Program-made: the position numbers and the translations under genes
Part shown: positions 1-7,486 of the stretch, one piece after another
Layout of the letters: the number at the start of each line of letters is the position of its first letter
How positions within the stretch are numbered: the stretch's first letter is position 1
Assembly (NCBI GenBank): GCA_020025535.1
Contig: JAHHRY010000017.1
Coordinates: forward strand, 1 to 16,532
DNA: 16,532 nt
From: Oscillospiraceae bacterium
GTDB lineage: Bacteria; Bacillota; Clostridia; Oscillospirales; Oscillospiraceae
Direction: 5' to 3'
Notes under the pieces: generated by a model
Databases searched by the model: none
What the model was told of the DNA's origin: nothing
Seen by the model: the letters and a program-made list of their open reading frames with translations, nothing else

Positions 1-91
1 TGTCCAAGGTGTTAATTAGTTCGTCTTTGCGTTATTCAATTTACAAGGTACAAACCGTGTCCTCCAGGCGTTTCGCCGTTCATCGGACATC
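1..91 (-). other. Leader of a stable-RNA operon (probable pre-16S leader)
   Basis: This stretch lies downstream of P2 on the minus strand and holds no credible open reading frame. It can fold a small hairpin (GGCG/CGCC, 67-77) enclosed by complementary TGTCC (58-62) and GGACA (85-89). The minus-strand text GTACCTTGTAAATTGAATAA (31-50) resembles the 'accttgaaaactgaata' text common in clostridial rRNA leaders and spacers. The rRNA gene itself is not in the window, so this is an inference from promoter strength and the leader phrase. Confidence 0.45.
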
Positions 92-97
92 TTCAAC

Positions 98-126
98 ATT
101 ATATCACAGAACTTTTCAAATGTCAA
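98..126 (-). promoter_or_regulatory. Downstream promoter (P2) of a leftward stable-RNA operon
   Basis: This minus-strand site is a full consensus sigma-A promoter: TTGACA (121-126), a 17-base spacer, and TATAAT (98-103). An A-tract-rich stretch (about 127-165) lies directly upstream. Transcription should begin near position 91 and run off the left edge. A match this good, in tandem with P1, is typical of rRNA or tRNA operons rather than ordinary protein genes. Confidence 0.8.
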
Positions 127-199
127 GAACTTTTTTCAAGTTTTTTCATTTTTCTTTGTTCAGGATTTTGTGTTTTGCTGTCTCGCGGACAGCTCAGAT

Positions 200-228
200 A
201 TATTAACATTTACTGCCTGATTTGTCAA
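200..228 (-). promoter_or_regulatory. Upstream promoter (P1) of a leftward stable-RNA operon
   Basis: On the minus strand a perfect -35 box TTGACA (223-228) is followed after exactly 17 bases by a -10 box TAATAT (200-205). The bases upstream of the -35 (about 229-262) are rich in A-tracts on the minus strand, like an UP element. It reads leftward toward position 1, and no protein gene lies between it and the edge. Together with the second promoter 102 bases downstream it has the tandem layout of rRNA promoters. The promoter match is seen; the rRNA assignment is inferred. Confidence 0.7.
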
Positions 229-296
229 GCATTTTTTTCAATTATTTTGGCTTTTTTTGCGTTTTCCTTGTATTTATGCATATTGCATAACCGGAG

Positions 297-725
297 TTAC
301 TTTTGAGATACGTTGGATGTTATTTCTGTCAATGCATCTGCCGCATTCAGTGCCTCATCTTCGGATTTAGCCAGATCTCCTATACTCAGCATACCACAGA
401 GCTTACCATTTTCAATTACCGGCAGTCTTCTTACCTGTTCTTTTCCCATAAGATAGGACGCCGCCCCCAGTTCCATATCCGCACCGGCCGCAACAACCCT
501 TCCTGTCATTACTTCTTTTACGGTCATAGCCCCCGGTCTTTTCCCGGATGCAAGGCATCGGGTCACCAGATCCCGGTCCGTCACCATTCCGCACACTCGT
601 CCGTCGCTTCCGCAGACCGGCATTGCACCGATATTATAATGTGCCAGCGTTCTTGCCGCCACCTCCACCGGCTCGTCCGGATGGATTCTCACAACGGTTT
701 TGGTCATAACATCTCTTACTTTCAT
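297..725 (-). CDS. Two-CBS-domain (Bateman module) protein
   Basis: This 142-residue cytosolic protein consists almost entirely of two CBS domains. The first spans about residues 1-60 (begins KVRDVMT, ends near GMVTDRDLVTR) and the second about 68-125 (begins VKEVMTG, ends GMLSIGDLAKS). The VxDVM/VxEVM starts and the G-(M/I)-V/L-T/S-xxD-L ends are family hallmarks. Stand-alone CBS pairs bind adenine nucleotides such as AMP, ATP or SAM and act as sensors for partner proteins; the ligand and partner cannot be read here. The ATG follows an AAGGAGG site by a normal distance, and a 6-bp hairpin (741-759) lies in the leader. The gene sits behind the glyS terminator, so it probably has its own promoter; a TATAAA-like -10 lies near 771-776 without a convincing -35. 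No U-tailed terminator follows the stop codon. Confidence 0.92.
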   Translation of the reverse strand: MKVRDVMTKTVVRIHPDEPVEVAARTLAHYNIGAMPVCGSDGRVCGMVTDRDLVTRCLASGKRPGAMTVKEVMTGRVVAAGADMELGAASYLMGKEQVRRLPVIENGKLCGMLSIGDLAKSEDEALNAADALTEITSNVSQK

Positions 726-784
726 ATGCTCCGCCTCCTTTGGGCAGCATTATTGCCCAGGCGTGCATATTTTATACAGCCCCG

Positions 785-817
785 TAAAAAATCCCCGGAG
801 CAAATCTGCTCCGGGGA
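785..817 (-). terminator. Rho-independent terminator of glyS
   Basis: An 11-bp perfect stem (792-802 with 807-817, GC-rich, TCCCCGGAGCA and its complement) closes a 4-base loop. On the minus strand it is followed at once by six T residues (785-791). It lies 26 bases past the glyS stop codon, which is a textbook intrinsic terminator. Confidence 0.93.
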
Positions 818-842
818 CGATACATTACATTATATTATATTA

Positions 843-2270
843 TTAGAATCTGCACTTCTCTGCGATGTATTCTTTCAGCTGGCTGATGGGAATACGAACC
901 TGCTCCATGGTATCACGGTCACGGACGGTAACGCAGTTGTCTGCCTCCACCTCACCGTCGCCGATGGTCTGGAAGTCCACGGTGATGCAAAGAGGTGTGC
1001 CGATCTCGTCCTCACGGCGATAGCGCTTGCCGATGGAGCCTGCGTCGTCGTAGTCCACCATAAAGTCCTTCTGCAGCTCATGGTAGATTTCCTCCGCCTT
1101 GGGTGCCAGCTTCTTGCTCAGAGGCAGGACGGCTGCCTTAAAGGGTGCCAGAGCGGGATGCAGACGCAGCACGGTACGAATGTCAGGATTACCCTTCTTA
1201 TCCGTGCCGACCACTTCCTCATCGTAAGCTTCGCACAGGAAAGCCAGTGCCACACGGTCGCAGCCCAGGCTGGGCTCGATAACATAAGGAATATAGTGTT
1301 CGCCGCGTTCCTGATCGAAATATTCCAGAGTCTTGCCGGAAGCCTCCTGATGGCGGCCCAGGTCATAGTTGGTACGGTCAGCGATGCCCCACAGCTCGCC
1401 CCAGCCGTTGCCGAAGGGGAACTGATATTCGATATCGGTGGTAGCGCGGGAATAGAATGCCAGTTCTTCAGGCTCATGGTCTCTCAGGCGCAGGGATTCT
1501 TCCTTAATGCCGAGAGAAATCAGCCAGTTCTTGCAGAAGTCCTTCCAGTAAGCGAACCATTCCAGATCGGTGCCGGGCTGGCAGAAGAATTCGCACTCCA
1601 TCTGCTCAAACTCACGGGTACGGAATGTAAAGTTGCCCGGTGTGATTTCGTTCCGGAAAGCCTTACCCACCTGGCAGACACCGAAGGGCAGCTTTTTACG
1701 GGTGGTACGCTGAATATTTGCAAAGTTGACAAAAATACCCTGTGCGGTTTCGGGGCGCAGGTAAACTGTGGAAGCAGTGTCCTCCGTAACGCCGATCTGG
1801 GTTTTGAACATCAGGTTAAACTTGCGGATGGAGGTAAAGTTATGCTTTCCGCAGCTGGGGCAGACCACATCATCATGCTGTGCGATGAAATCGTCCATTT
1901 CCTCAAAGCTCATGGCGTCCACGTTCACAGCCTTGCCGGACTCGGCGGTCTCGATCAGCTTATCGGCTCTCTGACGGGCGCCGCAGCTCTTGCAGTCCAC
2001 CAGGGGGTCAGAGAAGCTGCCCACATGGCCGGTGGTTACCCAGGTGGTAGGGTTCATCAGGATTGCGGCATCCAGACCCACGTTGTAGTCGGACTCCTGC
2101 ACGAACTTCTTGAGCCAAGCCTTTTTCACATTGTTCTTAAACTCCACGCCCAGGGGGCCGTAGTCCCATGCGTTGGCAAGGCCGCCGTAAATCTCGGAAC
2201 CGCTGTACACAAAGCCGCGATTCTTGCAGAGGTTTACGATCATATCCAATGTTTTTGCGCTGTTCTCCAT
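843..2270 (-). CDS. glyS: Glycyl-tRNA synthetase, single-chain class II (dimeric) type
   Basis: This enzyme charges tRNA-Gly with glycine using ATP in the cytosol. The 475-residue product has the class II fold. Motif 2 lies in the stretch around FRNEITPGNFTFRTREFEQ (205-223), preceded by LRPETAQGIF (171-180), and motif 3 is EPSLGCDRVALAFL. Two CxxC pairs, C93/C96 and C137/C140, look like the zinc-type insertion of this family. The C-terminal 100 residues form the anticodon-binding domain. The start was set at the ATG at 2268-2270 because GGAGG lies just upstream and the product then begins MENSAKTLD; a longer in-frame extension to 2339 lacks support and would cover the promoter. It is not the separate alpha/beta (glyQ plus glyS) form. 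Its leader is only about 40 bases, too short for a T-box. Confidence 0.98.
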   Translation of the reverse strand: MENSAKTLDMIVNLCKNRGFVYSGSEIYGGLANAWDYGPLGVEFKNNVKKAWLKKFVQESDYNVGLDAAILMNPTTWVTTGHVGSFSDPLVDCKSCGARQRADKLIETAESGKAVNVDAMSFEEMDDFIAQHDDVVCPSCGKHNFTSIRKFNLMFKTQIGVTEDTASTVYLRPETAQGIFVNFANIQRTTRKKLPFGVCQVGKAFRNEITPGNFTFRTREFEQMECEFFCQPGTDLEWFAYWKDFCKNWLISLGIKEESLRLRDHEPEELAFYSRATTDIEYQFPFGNGWGELWGIADRTNYDLGRHQEASGKTLEYFDQERGEHYIPYVIEPSLGCDRVALAFLCEAYDEEVVGTDKKGNPDIRTVLRLHPALAPFKAAVLPLSKKLAPKAEEIYHELQKDFMVDYDDAGSIGKRYRREDEIGTPLCITVDFQTIGDGEVEADNCVTVRDRDTMEQVRIPISQLKEYIAEKCRF

Positions 2271-2315
2271 AGTATATCCTCCAATAATTTGGGTTATTTT
2301 CCAATCGTGTAGTTT

Positions 2316-2344
2316 ATTGTATCGCAAAAGAGGGGGCAAATCAA
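2316..2344 (-). promoter_or_regulatory. glyS promoter
   Basis: On the minus strand TTGATT (2339-2344) and TACAAT (2316-2321) are separated by exactly 17 bases. The -35 box overlaps the stop codon of plsC (2341-2343). The predicted start leaves a leader of roughly 40 bases before the glyS ATG. Confidence 0.65.
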
Positions 2345-3186
2345 GTATTTTCTGTATTCTGCAGCACCAAATCGGGGCCCAGATCGTCCGCCATCATTCT
2401 GTGTACCCGCTCGCCGATTTCCATGGCAGTAACGCCCTTCAGCTCTTCTGCGGGAATCACATCCAGAAGATGGAGTTTCACGTCGGTAGATTTGAGGTGT
2501 GCAATGTTGCGGAATGCCTTATGGGTGTTCTGCACCGTGCAGACCACGATGGGCACATTTGCCTTCTGGGCGATTTTGAACACGCCGCTGCGGAAAGGAT
2601 GCAGCAACCGGTCCCGGCTGGTGTATCCCTCCGGGAACACGGCAATGGAAGCCTTGTCTTCCTTGATGATCTGGATGCATTTGAGGATGGTTTTCAGGGC
2701 CTCTCTGTCATTTTCCCGGTTGATGGGCTGGCAGAGGATCATGTGCATCACTTTTCCGATGATGAATTTTCTGGTGTTTTCCTGTTTGCTGATAAAAGCC
2801 AGCTGACTTTTCCGGAAGGTCAGCAGCAGCACCACCGGATCGAGGTCCGAGATGTGGTTGCATACCAGCATAAACCGGCCGTCTTTCGGGAGTTTTTCCA
2901 CGCCCTTCGTTTCGATGTGCACGCCGATGATAGACATCGCCGCTTCCGCATAGCGTTCAATCAGCTTCCGGTAGAAGGGGGAATCCGCTTCCCGGGGCTT
3001 CGTGACATCTACCGGAGCGCAGGCCAGCAGCAGGAACAGGAACAGCAGCAAAAACAAGCCCAGCCAGCAGCCGATAAAAGTCACAGGCAGCACCCAGAGC
3101 CAAGCAAGCCCCGCGAAACTGCCACTGCAAATACCGGTTATCACCGCCACAACAGCAGACAAAACCGTAAGGATTCTGAGCAGCAT
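2341..3186 (-). CDS. plsC: 1-acyl-sn-glycerol-3-phosphate acyltransferase (PlsC/LPLAT family)
   Basis: The protein acylates lysophosphatidic acid to phosphatidic acid at the inner face of the membrane, a step of phospholipid synthesis. The 281-residue sequence starts with two hydrophobic segments (about 5-30 and 32-56). The catalytic HX4D motif follows as NHISDLDP (H111, D116). The substrate-binding motif is FPEGYTSR (184-191), and a GVFKIAQKANVPIVV segment (201-215) matches the late conserved motif. It has the usual length for a PlsC with an N-terminal membrane anchor. The ATG is preceded by GGAGG at 9 bases. It is transcribed divergently from the cluster at 3421, and no terminator separates it from glyS, so read-through into glyS is possible. 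An acyltransferase for a related lipid is the main alternative. Confidence 0.93.
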   Translation of the reverse strand: MLLRILTVLSAVVAVITGICSGSFAGLAWLWVLPVTFIGCWLGLFLLLFLFLLLACAPVDVTKPREADSPFYRKLIERYAEAAMSIIGVHIETKGVEKLPKDGRFMLVCNHISDLDPVVLLLTFRKSQLAFISKQENTRKFIIGKVMHMILCQPINRENDREALKTILKCIQIIKEDKASIAVFPEGYTSRDRLLHPFRSGVFKIAQKANVPIVVCTVQNTHKAFRNIAHLKSTDVKLHLLDVIPAEELKGVTAMEIGERVHRMMADDLGPDLVLQNTENT

Positions 3187-3220
3187 AGGTCAAAGCCTCC
3201 AATTACGCATATTTCGATAT

Positions 3221-3249
3221 ATTATACTATTATTTTCCTTCTGATACAA
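3221..3249 (-). promoter_or_regulatory. Probable plsC promoter
   Basis: A perfect -10 TATAAT (minus strand, 3221-3226) lies 17 bases from a weak -35 TTGTAT (3244-3249). It sits about 35 bases upstream of the plsC ATG. The -10 is strong evidence; the -35 matches consensus only at TTG. Confidence 0.55.
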
Positions 3250-3291
3250 GGATTATTTATAAATATCAGTTTTTTTATAAAAGGGTGGAAA

Positions 3292-3320
3292 TTGACACGG
3301 GATACTGATATAATTACAAA
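3292..3320 (+). promoter_or_regulatory. Probable promoter of the 3421-7412 cluster
   Basis: TTGACA at 3292-3297 is followed after 17 bases by TACAAA (3315-3320). A perfect TATAAT at 3309-3314 also lies here but is only 11 bases from that TTGACA; it would pair instead with TGGAAA (3286-3291) at 17 bases. Either arrangement starts transcription about 90-100 bases before the first gene. The leader carries a 6-bp hairpin (3378-3396) just before the ribosome binding site. Confidence 0.5.
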
Positions 3321-3420
3321 TACACTGTTTTGCATCCGGAGAAGGCACAAGGGTGTTTTTTGAGGATGCTCCGCATTTTCCGCAGCAAGGGCGGAATGGT
3401 CTTCCAAGGAGGAATTATAT

Positions 3421-4125
3421 TTGAAGAAACGCATTTGGGAACTGGACGCTTTCCGTGGAATCTGCATCCTCGGTATGGTCGCCGTCCATTTTGTCTACGA
3501 TATGACCGAACTGTACCAGCTGGCGGATTGGAAGCTTCCCCAATGGTTTTATATTCTGCAGACATGGGGCAGCCTGTTTTTTCTGCTTCTGTCCGGTATC
3601 TGCGTCACTTTAGGCTCACACTCCGTCCGGCGGGGACTGATTGTCTTCGGCTGCGGTATGCTCTGTACCGCCGTCACCGTGGGAATGAGCTTCGTAGGCT
3701 TCGATGACAGCATCATAATCTACTTCGGTGTTCTGCACTGTTTGGGCGTGTGTATGCTCCTGTGGCCGCTTCTGAAACGACTCCCCACCTGGGCGCTGGC
3801 TGTTCTCGGCACGGCGATTGCGGCGGCCGGCCTGTATATCACCGCAGAGCCTCTGGTGGACTTTCCATGGCTGATTCCCTTCGGCTTCACCTACCCCGGC
3901 TTTGCCACTTCCGATTACTTCCCTCTGCTGCCTTATCTGGGCTTTTTCCTGCTGGGAAGCGTTCTGGGAAGAACCGTATACCGTAAAAAAGAGACGCTGT
4001 TTCCGAAAGTCAATCCCGATTTCTTTCTTCTGCGGTTCTTCATTTTCTGCGGAAAGCAGTCTCTGTTCATTTATTTGCTTCATCAGCCCATCCTTTCCGG
4101 ACTTTTTATGCTGTTGACCCTATGA
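3421..4125 (+). CDS. DUF1624 / heparan-alpha-glucosaminide N-acetyltransferase-like membrane protein
   Basis: This 234-residue membrane protein opens with RIWELDAFRGICILGMVAVHF, the signature start of the DUF1624/HGSNAT catalytic family (LDxxRG plus H23). Later family-like motifs are YFGVLHCLG (101-109) and GKQSLFIYLLHQP (211-223). Six or seven hydrophobic segments are visible. Members are thought to move acetyl groups across the membrane onto sugars; in bacteria the acceptor is usually unknown, and cell-wall or surface glycan acetylation is a reasonable guess. The start is TTG, chosen because AAGGAGG (3406-3412) lies 8 bases upstream and the family N-terminus begins there. It is the first gene of a four-gene plus-strand cluster, with 19 bases to the next gene. 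Confidence 0.85.
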   Translation: MKKRIWELDAFRGICILGMVAVHFVYDMTELYQLADWKLPQWFYILQTWGSLFFLLLSGICVTLGSHSVRRGLIVFGCGMLCTAVTVGMSFVGFDDSIIIYFGVLHCLGVCMLLWPLLKRLPTWALAVLGTAIAAAGLYITAEPLVDFPWLIPFGFTYPGFATSDYFPLLPYLGFFLLGSVLGRTVYRKKETLFPKVNPDFFLLRFFIFCGKQSLFIYLLHQPILSGLFMLLTL

Positions 4126-4144
4126 TTTTCAGGAGATAATTTTT

Positions 4145-5137
4145 ATGCGTAAATATCTGCATCAAGCTCCGCGCCTCGTTCTGCTGGCAGGCTGTATCGG
4201 AGCCGCACTGCGCTTCTGGATGCTTGCAGGCGGTACCGACGAAAAAAATCTCTATCCGGCACATCATCCCGCATGGATTCTTCTGTGCATTTTCAGCATT
4301 TTGGCCGTAGCAGCCATCTGGATGATGACCCGCATTCCCGATACCGGCAGCCATTACCGTGCCAACTTCCCGCCCTCCGTCCTCGGAGGAATCGGTTACC
4401 TTGTCTTTGCCACCGGTATTGTACTCACGGCTGTGGAAGAGCTGTCCTCCAGCAATTCTCCTCTGGCCGTCCCTTCCTGCGTGCTGGGAATCATCAGCGC
4501 CGTGTGCCTGTACTGGGCAGCCATACTCTCCTACACCGGGAAAAGAACGCCGTTCTTCGTACACGCCCTTCCCTGTTTCTATTTCGCCCTGAGACTGTTT
4601 CTCATGGGCAGGATTCTGGGCGCCGAGCCGGAGATTTCCCGTTTCCTCTTCCGTTTCCTTGCGGCCTTGTCCCTGCTGCCTGCCCTTTATCAGCGCTGGG
4701 CCTTTGATGTCGATCTGGGAAATCGTCGGAAATATCTCCTTTGGAACCTGATTGCAGGTTATTTCTGCCTGGTGGCTGTCCCGGGTTCTGCAGACTGGAT
4801 TCTTTACCTGACTGCCGCAATCTGGCTGCTCACCAGCCTCTGCTCGCTGAAATTCACTTCCCGCTCCATTCAGGCGGTCGCAGAGCCCGACGGCACGGAA
4901 GCCGTCGCGGACATCACGCAGATGCCGCCCGAAGCGGAGGAAAACCTGCCGGAAGAAACCGGTTCAGAAGAAGCGGAAGATGCTTTTTCTGTCCCGGAGC
5001 CGTCTTCCGAGCCGGAACCGAATCCCGAAGAGAATTACGGCGACAGTGAACTATGTGATACCCTTAATATGTATGCTGCGTGCGAATCTATGACTCACGC
5101 TTCGCACAATGCCACGGATTCCGAAAGAAACAACTAA
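4145..5137 (+). CDS. Unrecognised polytopic membrane protein with acidic C-terminal tail
   Basis: I do not recognise this 330-residue protein. About eight hydrophobic segments are visible, near residues 10-27, 40-61, 79-98, 105-125, 133-150, 160-178, 190-207 and 211-230. From about residue 240 the chain turns hydrophilic, with a run rich in Glu and Pro (about 250-300) and no further helix. No catalytic motif or nucleotide-binding loop stands out. AGGAG (4131-4135) precedes the ATG, and the gene is 19 bases after the DUF1624 gene and 20 bases before cca, so co-transcription is likely. The tail could be a cytosolic docking or divisome-type linker, but that is a guess. Codon use looks like its neighbours, with no sign of transfer. 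Confidence 0.85.
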   Translation: MRKYLHQAPRLVLLAGCIGAALRFWMLAGGTDEKNLYPAHHPAWILLCIFSILAVAAIWMMTRIPDTGSHYRANFPPSVLGGIGYLVFATGIVLTAVEELSSSNSPLAVPSCVLGIISAVCLYWAAILSYTGKRTPFFVHALPCFYFALRLFLMGRILGAEPEISRFLFRFLAALSLLPALYQRWAFDVDLGNRRKYLLWNLIAGYFCLVAVPGSADWILYLTAAIWLLTSLCSLKFTSRSIQAVAEPDGTEAVADITQMPPEAEENLPEETGSEEAEDAFSVPEPSSEPEPNPEENYGDSELCDTLNMYAACESMTHASHNATDSERNN

Positions 5138-5157
5138 TCAGGAAGGAGGCGTCTTTC

Positions 5158-6480
5158 ATGCAGCTGACACCACCGGTGCTTCTCTGTCTGGAGAAACTGG
5201 AAACATCCGGCTATCCTGCCTATGTGGTAGGCGGCTGTGTCCGGGACGCCCTGCTGGGGCTGACGCCTCATGACTATGATATGTGTACCGCCGCCACCCC
5301 GGATGAGATATGCCGTATTTTCTCGGACTATCCTCTGGTACACAGCGGCGAAAAGCACGGTACCATCGCCGTGGTAATCGACCACGAGCTCTATGAAATC
5401 ACCACCTTCCGCACCGAGGGCAGCTATCAGGACAGCCGTCACCCGGACTGGGTGCGCTTCGTCCCTCATGTGGAAGAAGATCTGAGCCGGCGGGATTTCA
5501 CCGTGAACGCCATGGCATATTCCCCCACCAGAGGGCTGTCCGACCCCTTCGGCGGACAGGAGGATCTGAAAAATCATGTCCTGCGTGCGGTGGGTGACCC
5601 CGATCTTCGTTTTTCCGAGGATGCCCTGCGGATTTTGCGGGGTGTACGGTTTTCCGTCCGCTTCCGCCTGACTCCGGAAGAAAAGACCGAGTACGCCATG
5701 CAGACCCGGGCCGGCTTAATGGAAAATCTAGCGAGGGAACGGGTGTTTGACGAGCTTTGCAAACTGCTGCCGCTGGTGTCGGCGGCAGATTTGCTGCGGT
5801 TTGCTCCGATCCTTACGGAAGTCATTCCGGAGCTGGCGCCGTCCGTGGGGTTCGATCAGCGCAACCCCCACCATGTATATGACGTATACACCCATATTGC
5901 CCATGTTACGCAGGCCGTCCCCGGCGACCTGACGCTGCGCTGGGCAGCTTTGCTGCACGACGTGGGAAAGCCCGCCACCTTTACTCTGGGTGAAGACGGC
6001 GTCGGCCATTTTTACGGTCACGAAAAGGTAAGTGCCGCCATGGCGGATTCCATTCTGCGCCGGCTGAAAGCACCCACACAGCTGCGGGAGCAGGTTGTCC
6101 GCCTGATCGAGCTTCATATGCTCTGGCCTTCCCCGGATAAAAAGCAGATCCGGCGCCTTATGAGCAAGGTAGACGCAGAAACGCTTGACCGGCTTCTGAC
6201 GCTTCAGCAGGCCGACACCGCCGGCAAAGGCACGCAGGCTCCTGCAGATACGCAGCATTTTTCTCAGCTTCTCCAGCTTGTCCATGAAATCCGTGCAGAA
6301 AACGCCTGTCTTACTCTGAAAGATCTGGCCGTCAACGGGCACGATCTGATAAGCCTCGGCTTTCGGGGCAAAGAGATCGGGCAGCAGCTGAACCGCCTGC
6401 TGTCTATGGTTCTGGACGAAACCATTCCCAACGAAAAAGAAGCGCTGCTCTGTGCGCTCAGGCAAAAGCAGCAAAAATAG
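5158..6480 (+). CDS. cca: CCA tRNA nucleotidyltransferase with HD domain
   Basis: The enzyme adds or repairs the 3' CCA end of tRNAs from CTP and ATP. The 440-residue product is a class II nucleotidyltransferase. It shows GGCVRD (25-30), the metal-binding DYD (39-41), RRDFTVNAMAY (from R111), DPFGG, the EDALRILRGVRF nucleotide-recognition block and an RERVFDEL helix. A C-terminal HD domain follows, with H246 and H249 in YTHIAHV and HD at 267-268 in LLHDVGKP; such domains give phosphohydrolase activity in some CCA enzymes. The start at 5158 is preferred over an in-frame ATG at 5080 because GGAAGGAGG (5141-5149) sits just before it and the upstream extension overlaps the previous gene. The length fits the HD-type family. 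It lies in the plus-strand cluster. Confidence 0.97.
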   Translation: MQLTPPVLLCLEKLETSGYPAYVVGGCVRDALLGLTPHDYDMCTAATPDEICRIFSDYPLVHSGEKHGTIAVVIDHELYEITTFRTEGSYQDSRHPDWVRFVPHVEEDLSRRDFTVNAMAYSPTRGLSDPFGGQEDLKNHVLRAVGDPDLRFSEDALRILRGVRFSVRFRLTPEEKTEYAMQTRAGLMENLARERVFDELCKLLPLVSAADLLRFAPILTEVIPELAPSVGFDQRNPHHVYDVYTHIAHVTQAVPGDLTLRWAALLHDVGKPATFTLGEDGVGHFYGHEKVSAAMADSILRRLKAPTQLREQVVRLIELHMLWPSPDKKQIRRLMSKVDAETLDRLLTLQQADTAGKGTQAPADTQHFSQLLQLVHEIRAENACLTLKDLAVNGHDLISLGFRGKEIGQQLNRLLSMVLDETIPNEKEALLCALRQKQQK

Positions 6481-6497
6481 TAAAGGACTGAAATCAA

Positions 6498-7412
6498 ATG
6501 AAAAAAAGACTCTTGGCACTATGCCTGCTGATTTCCATACTTCTCACCGGCTGTACTCTGCCGATTTCCGAGCCGGCCTCCAGCGGGGCTGCCTCTTCCG
6601 ACTACCTGCGTGTCCACTTCATTGATGTAGGACAGGCCGACTGCGCGCTGATTCAATGCGGCGATGAGTTCATGCTCATTGACGGCGGCAATCCCAGTGA
6701 CAGCTCCCGGGTTGTCAGTTATCTTCTGAGTCAGGGCGTGGAAGAACTGAAAATGGTGGTAGGCACCCACCCGCACAGCGACCACATCGGCGGTCTGGCA
6801 GGCGTTCTGGCCGTGTTCCCCACGGAGATGGTTCTGTCCCCCACCACCACTTACGGCTCCAAGGCCTTTGACAAATTCATGTACTACATAGACCAGCAGG
6901 GGCTGGAAGTTACCATCCCCTCTCCCGGTGATACCTACACGCTGGGAAGCGCCACCGTTACCGTGCTGGGACCTGTGAAGACTTCTTATGAAGACGTGAA
7001 CAACACCTCCATCGTTCTGATGATTCAGCTGGGCAACAGCCGTTTCCTCTTCACCGGAGATATGGAAGCTCAGGCCGAACGGGATCTGCTGGACTCCGGC
7101 GCCGATGTAAAAGCCGATGTGCTGAAAGTAGGCCATCACGGCAGCCACTCCTCCACCACTTACCGCTTCCTCCGGGAGGTCGCTCCCACCTACGGCGTCA
7201 TCTCCGTAGGCAAGGACAATTCCTACGGTCATCCCCACGAAGAGCCCCTGTCCCGTCTGAGGGATGCGGACGTGACCGTCTACCGCACCGACCTGATGGG
7301 CAACATCGTTGCCTTTACCGACGGAGAGAACATCACGTTCACATGGGAGAAAGCCAGAATCGCATCTCCTGCCGTGGGCGCCTGCATCCTCCGCTTTCCA
7401 CAATTTGCATAA
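6498..7412 (+). CDS. ComEC/Rec2-like metallo-beta-lactamase-fold lipoprotein
   Basis: This 304-residue protein has a lipoprotein signal peptide with lipobox LTGC (lipid on C19), placing it on the outer face of the membrane. The mature part is a metallo-beta-lactamase domain. It shows VHFIDVGQADCALI (39-52), the metal motif HPHSDH (91-96), TGD (D187) and GHHGSH (211-216). This pattern is that of the extracellular domain of the DNA-uptake protein ComEC, here without the membrane channel. ComEC-like domains are thought to be nucleases or phosphodiesterases; stand-alone lipoprotein forms are common in Clostridia and their substrate is unknown. AAAGGA lies 10 bases before the ATG and 17 bases separate it from cca. 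It ends the plus-strand cluster, just before a strong terminator. Confidence 0.92.
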   Translation: MKKRLLALCLLISILLTGCTLPISEPASSGAASSDYLRVHFIDVGQADCALIQCGDEFMLIDGGNPSDSSRVVSYLLSQGVEELKMVVGTHPHSDHIGGLAGVLAVFPTEMVLSPTTTYGSKAFDKFMYYIDQQGLEVTIPSPGDTYTLGSATVTVLGPVKTSYEDVNNTSIVLMIQLGNSRFLFTGDMEAQAERDLLDSGADVKADVLKVGHHGSHSSTTYRFLREVAPTYGVISVGKDNSYGHPHEEPLSRLRDADVTVYRTDLMGNIVAFTDGENITFTWEKARIASPAVGACILRFPQFA

Positions 7413-7423
7413 ACGGAAATATA

Positions 7424-7461
7424 AAGAAGAACGCTCCTGCCGAAGCAGGAGCGTTCTTCTT
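7424..7461. terminator. Bidirectional intrinsic terminator between convergent operons
   Basis: A perfect 17-bp inverted repeat (7424-7440 and 7445-7461) encloses a 4-base loop. The outer part is AAGAAGAA paired with TTCTTCTT, so the 3' arm supplies a U-rich tail in either direction. On the minus strand the loop is C(UUCG)G, an unusually stable tetraloop. It lies 11 bases past the stop of the plus-strand lipoprotein gene and 25 bases past the stop of the minus-strand YbaN gene. Confidence 0.9.
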
Positions 7462-7486
7462 GTTTGTATGAGGAGGAGGGATAATC

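Noticed and set aside
274..290. Hairpin TTATGCA/TGCATAA after the CBS gene considered as a terminator
   Set aside because: The 7-bp stem is AT-rich and no T-run follows on the minus strand.
303..2312. Long plus-strand open frame of 669 codons over the CBS and glyS genes
   Set aside because: It is antisense to two clear genes, shows no domain, is rich in Cys and His as expected of a shadow frame, and has no supporting ribosome binding site.
2271..2339. Longer glyS start at 2339
   Set aside because: The extension covers the promoter, lacks a ribosome binding site and is not part of the family N-terminus; the ATG at 2268-2270 has GGAGG upstream.
3241..3277. CTGATA/TATCAG inverted repeat followed by T residues considered as a plus-strand terminator
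   Set aside because: The stem is only 6 bp with a 17-base loop, and no plus-strand gene ends upstream of it.
3292..3314. TTGACA and TATAAT taken together as one promoter
   Set aside because: They are only 11 bases apart, too close for sigma-A; alternative pairings at 17 bases are given instead.
5080..5157. Longer cca start at 5080
   Set aside because: It overlaps the previous gene, while the ATG at 5158 has a strong ribosome binding site and gives the usual N-terminus.
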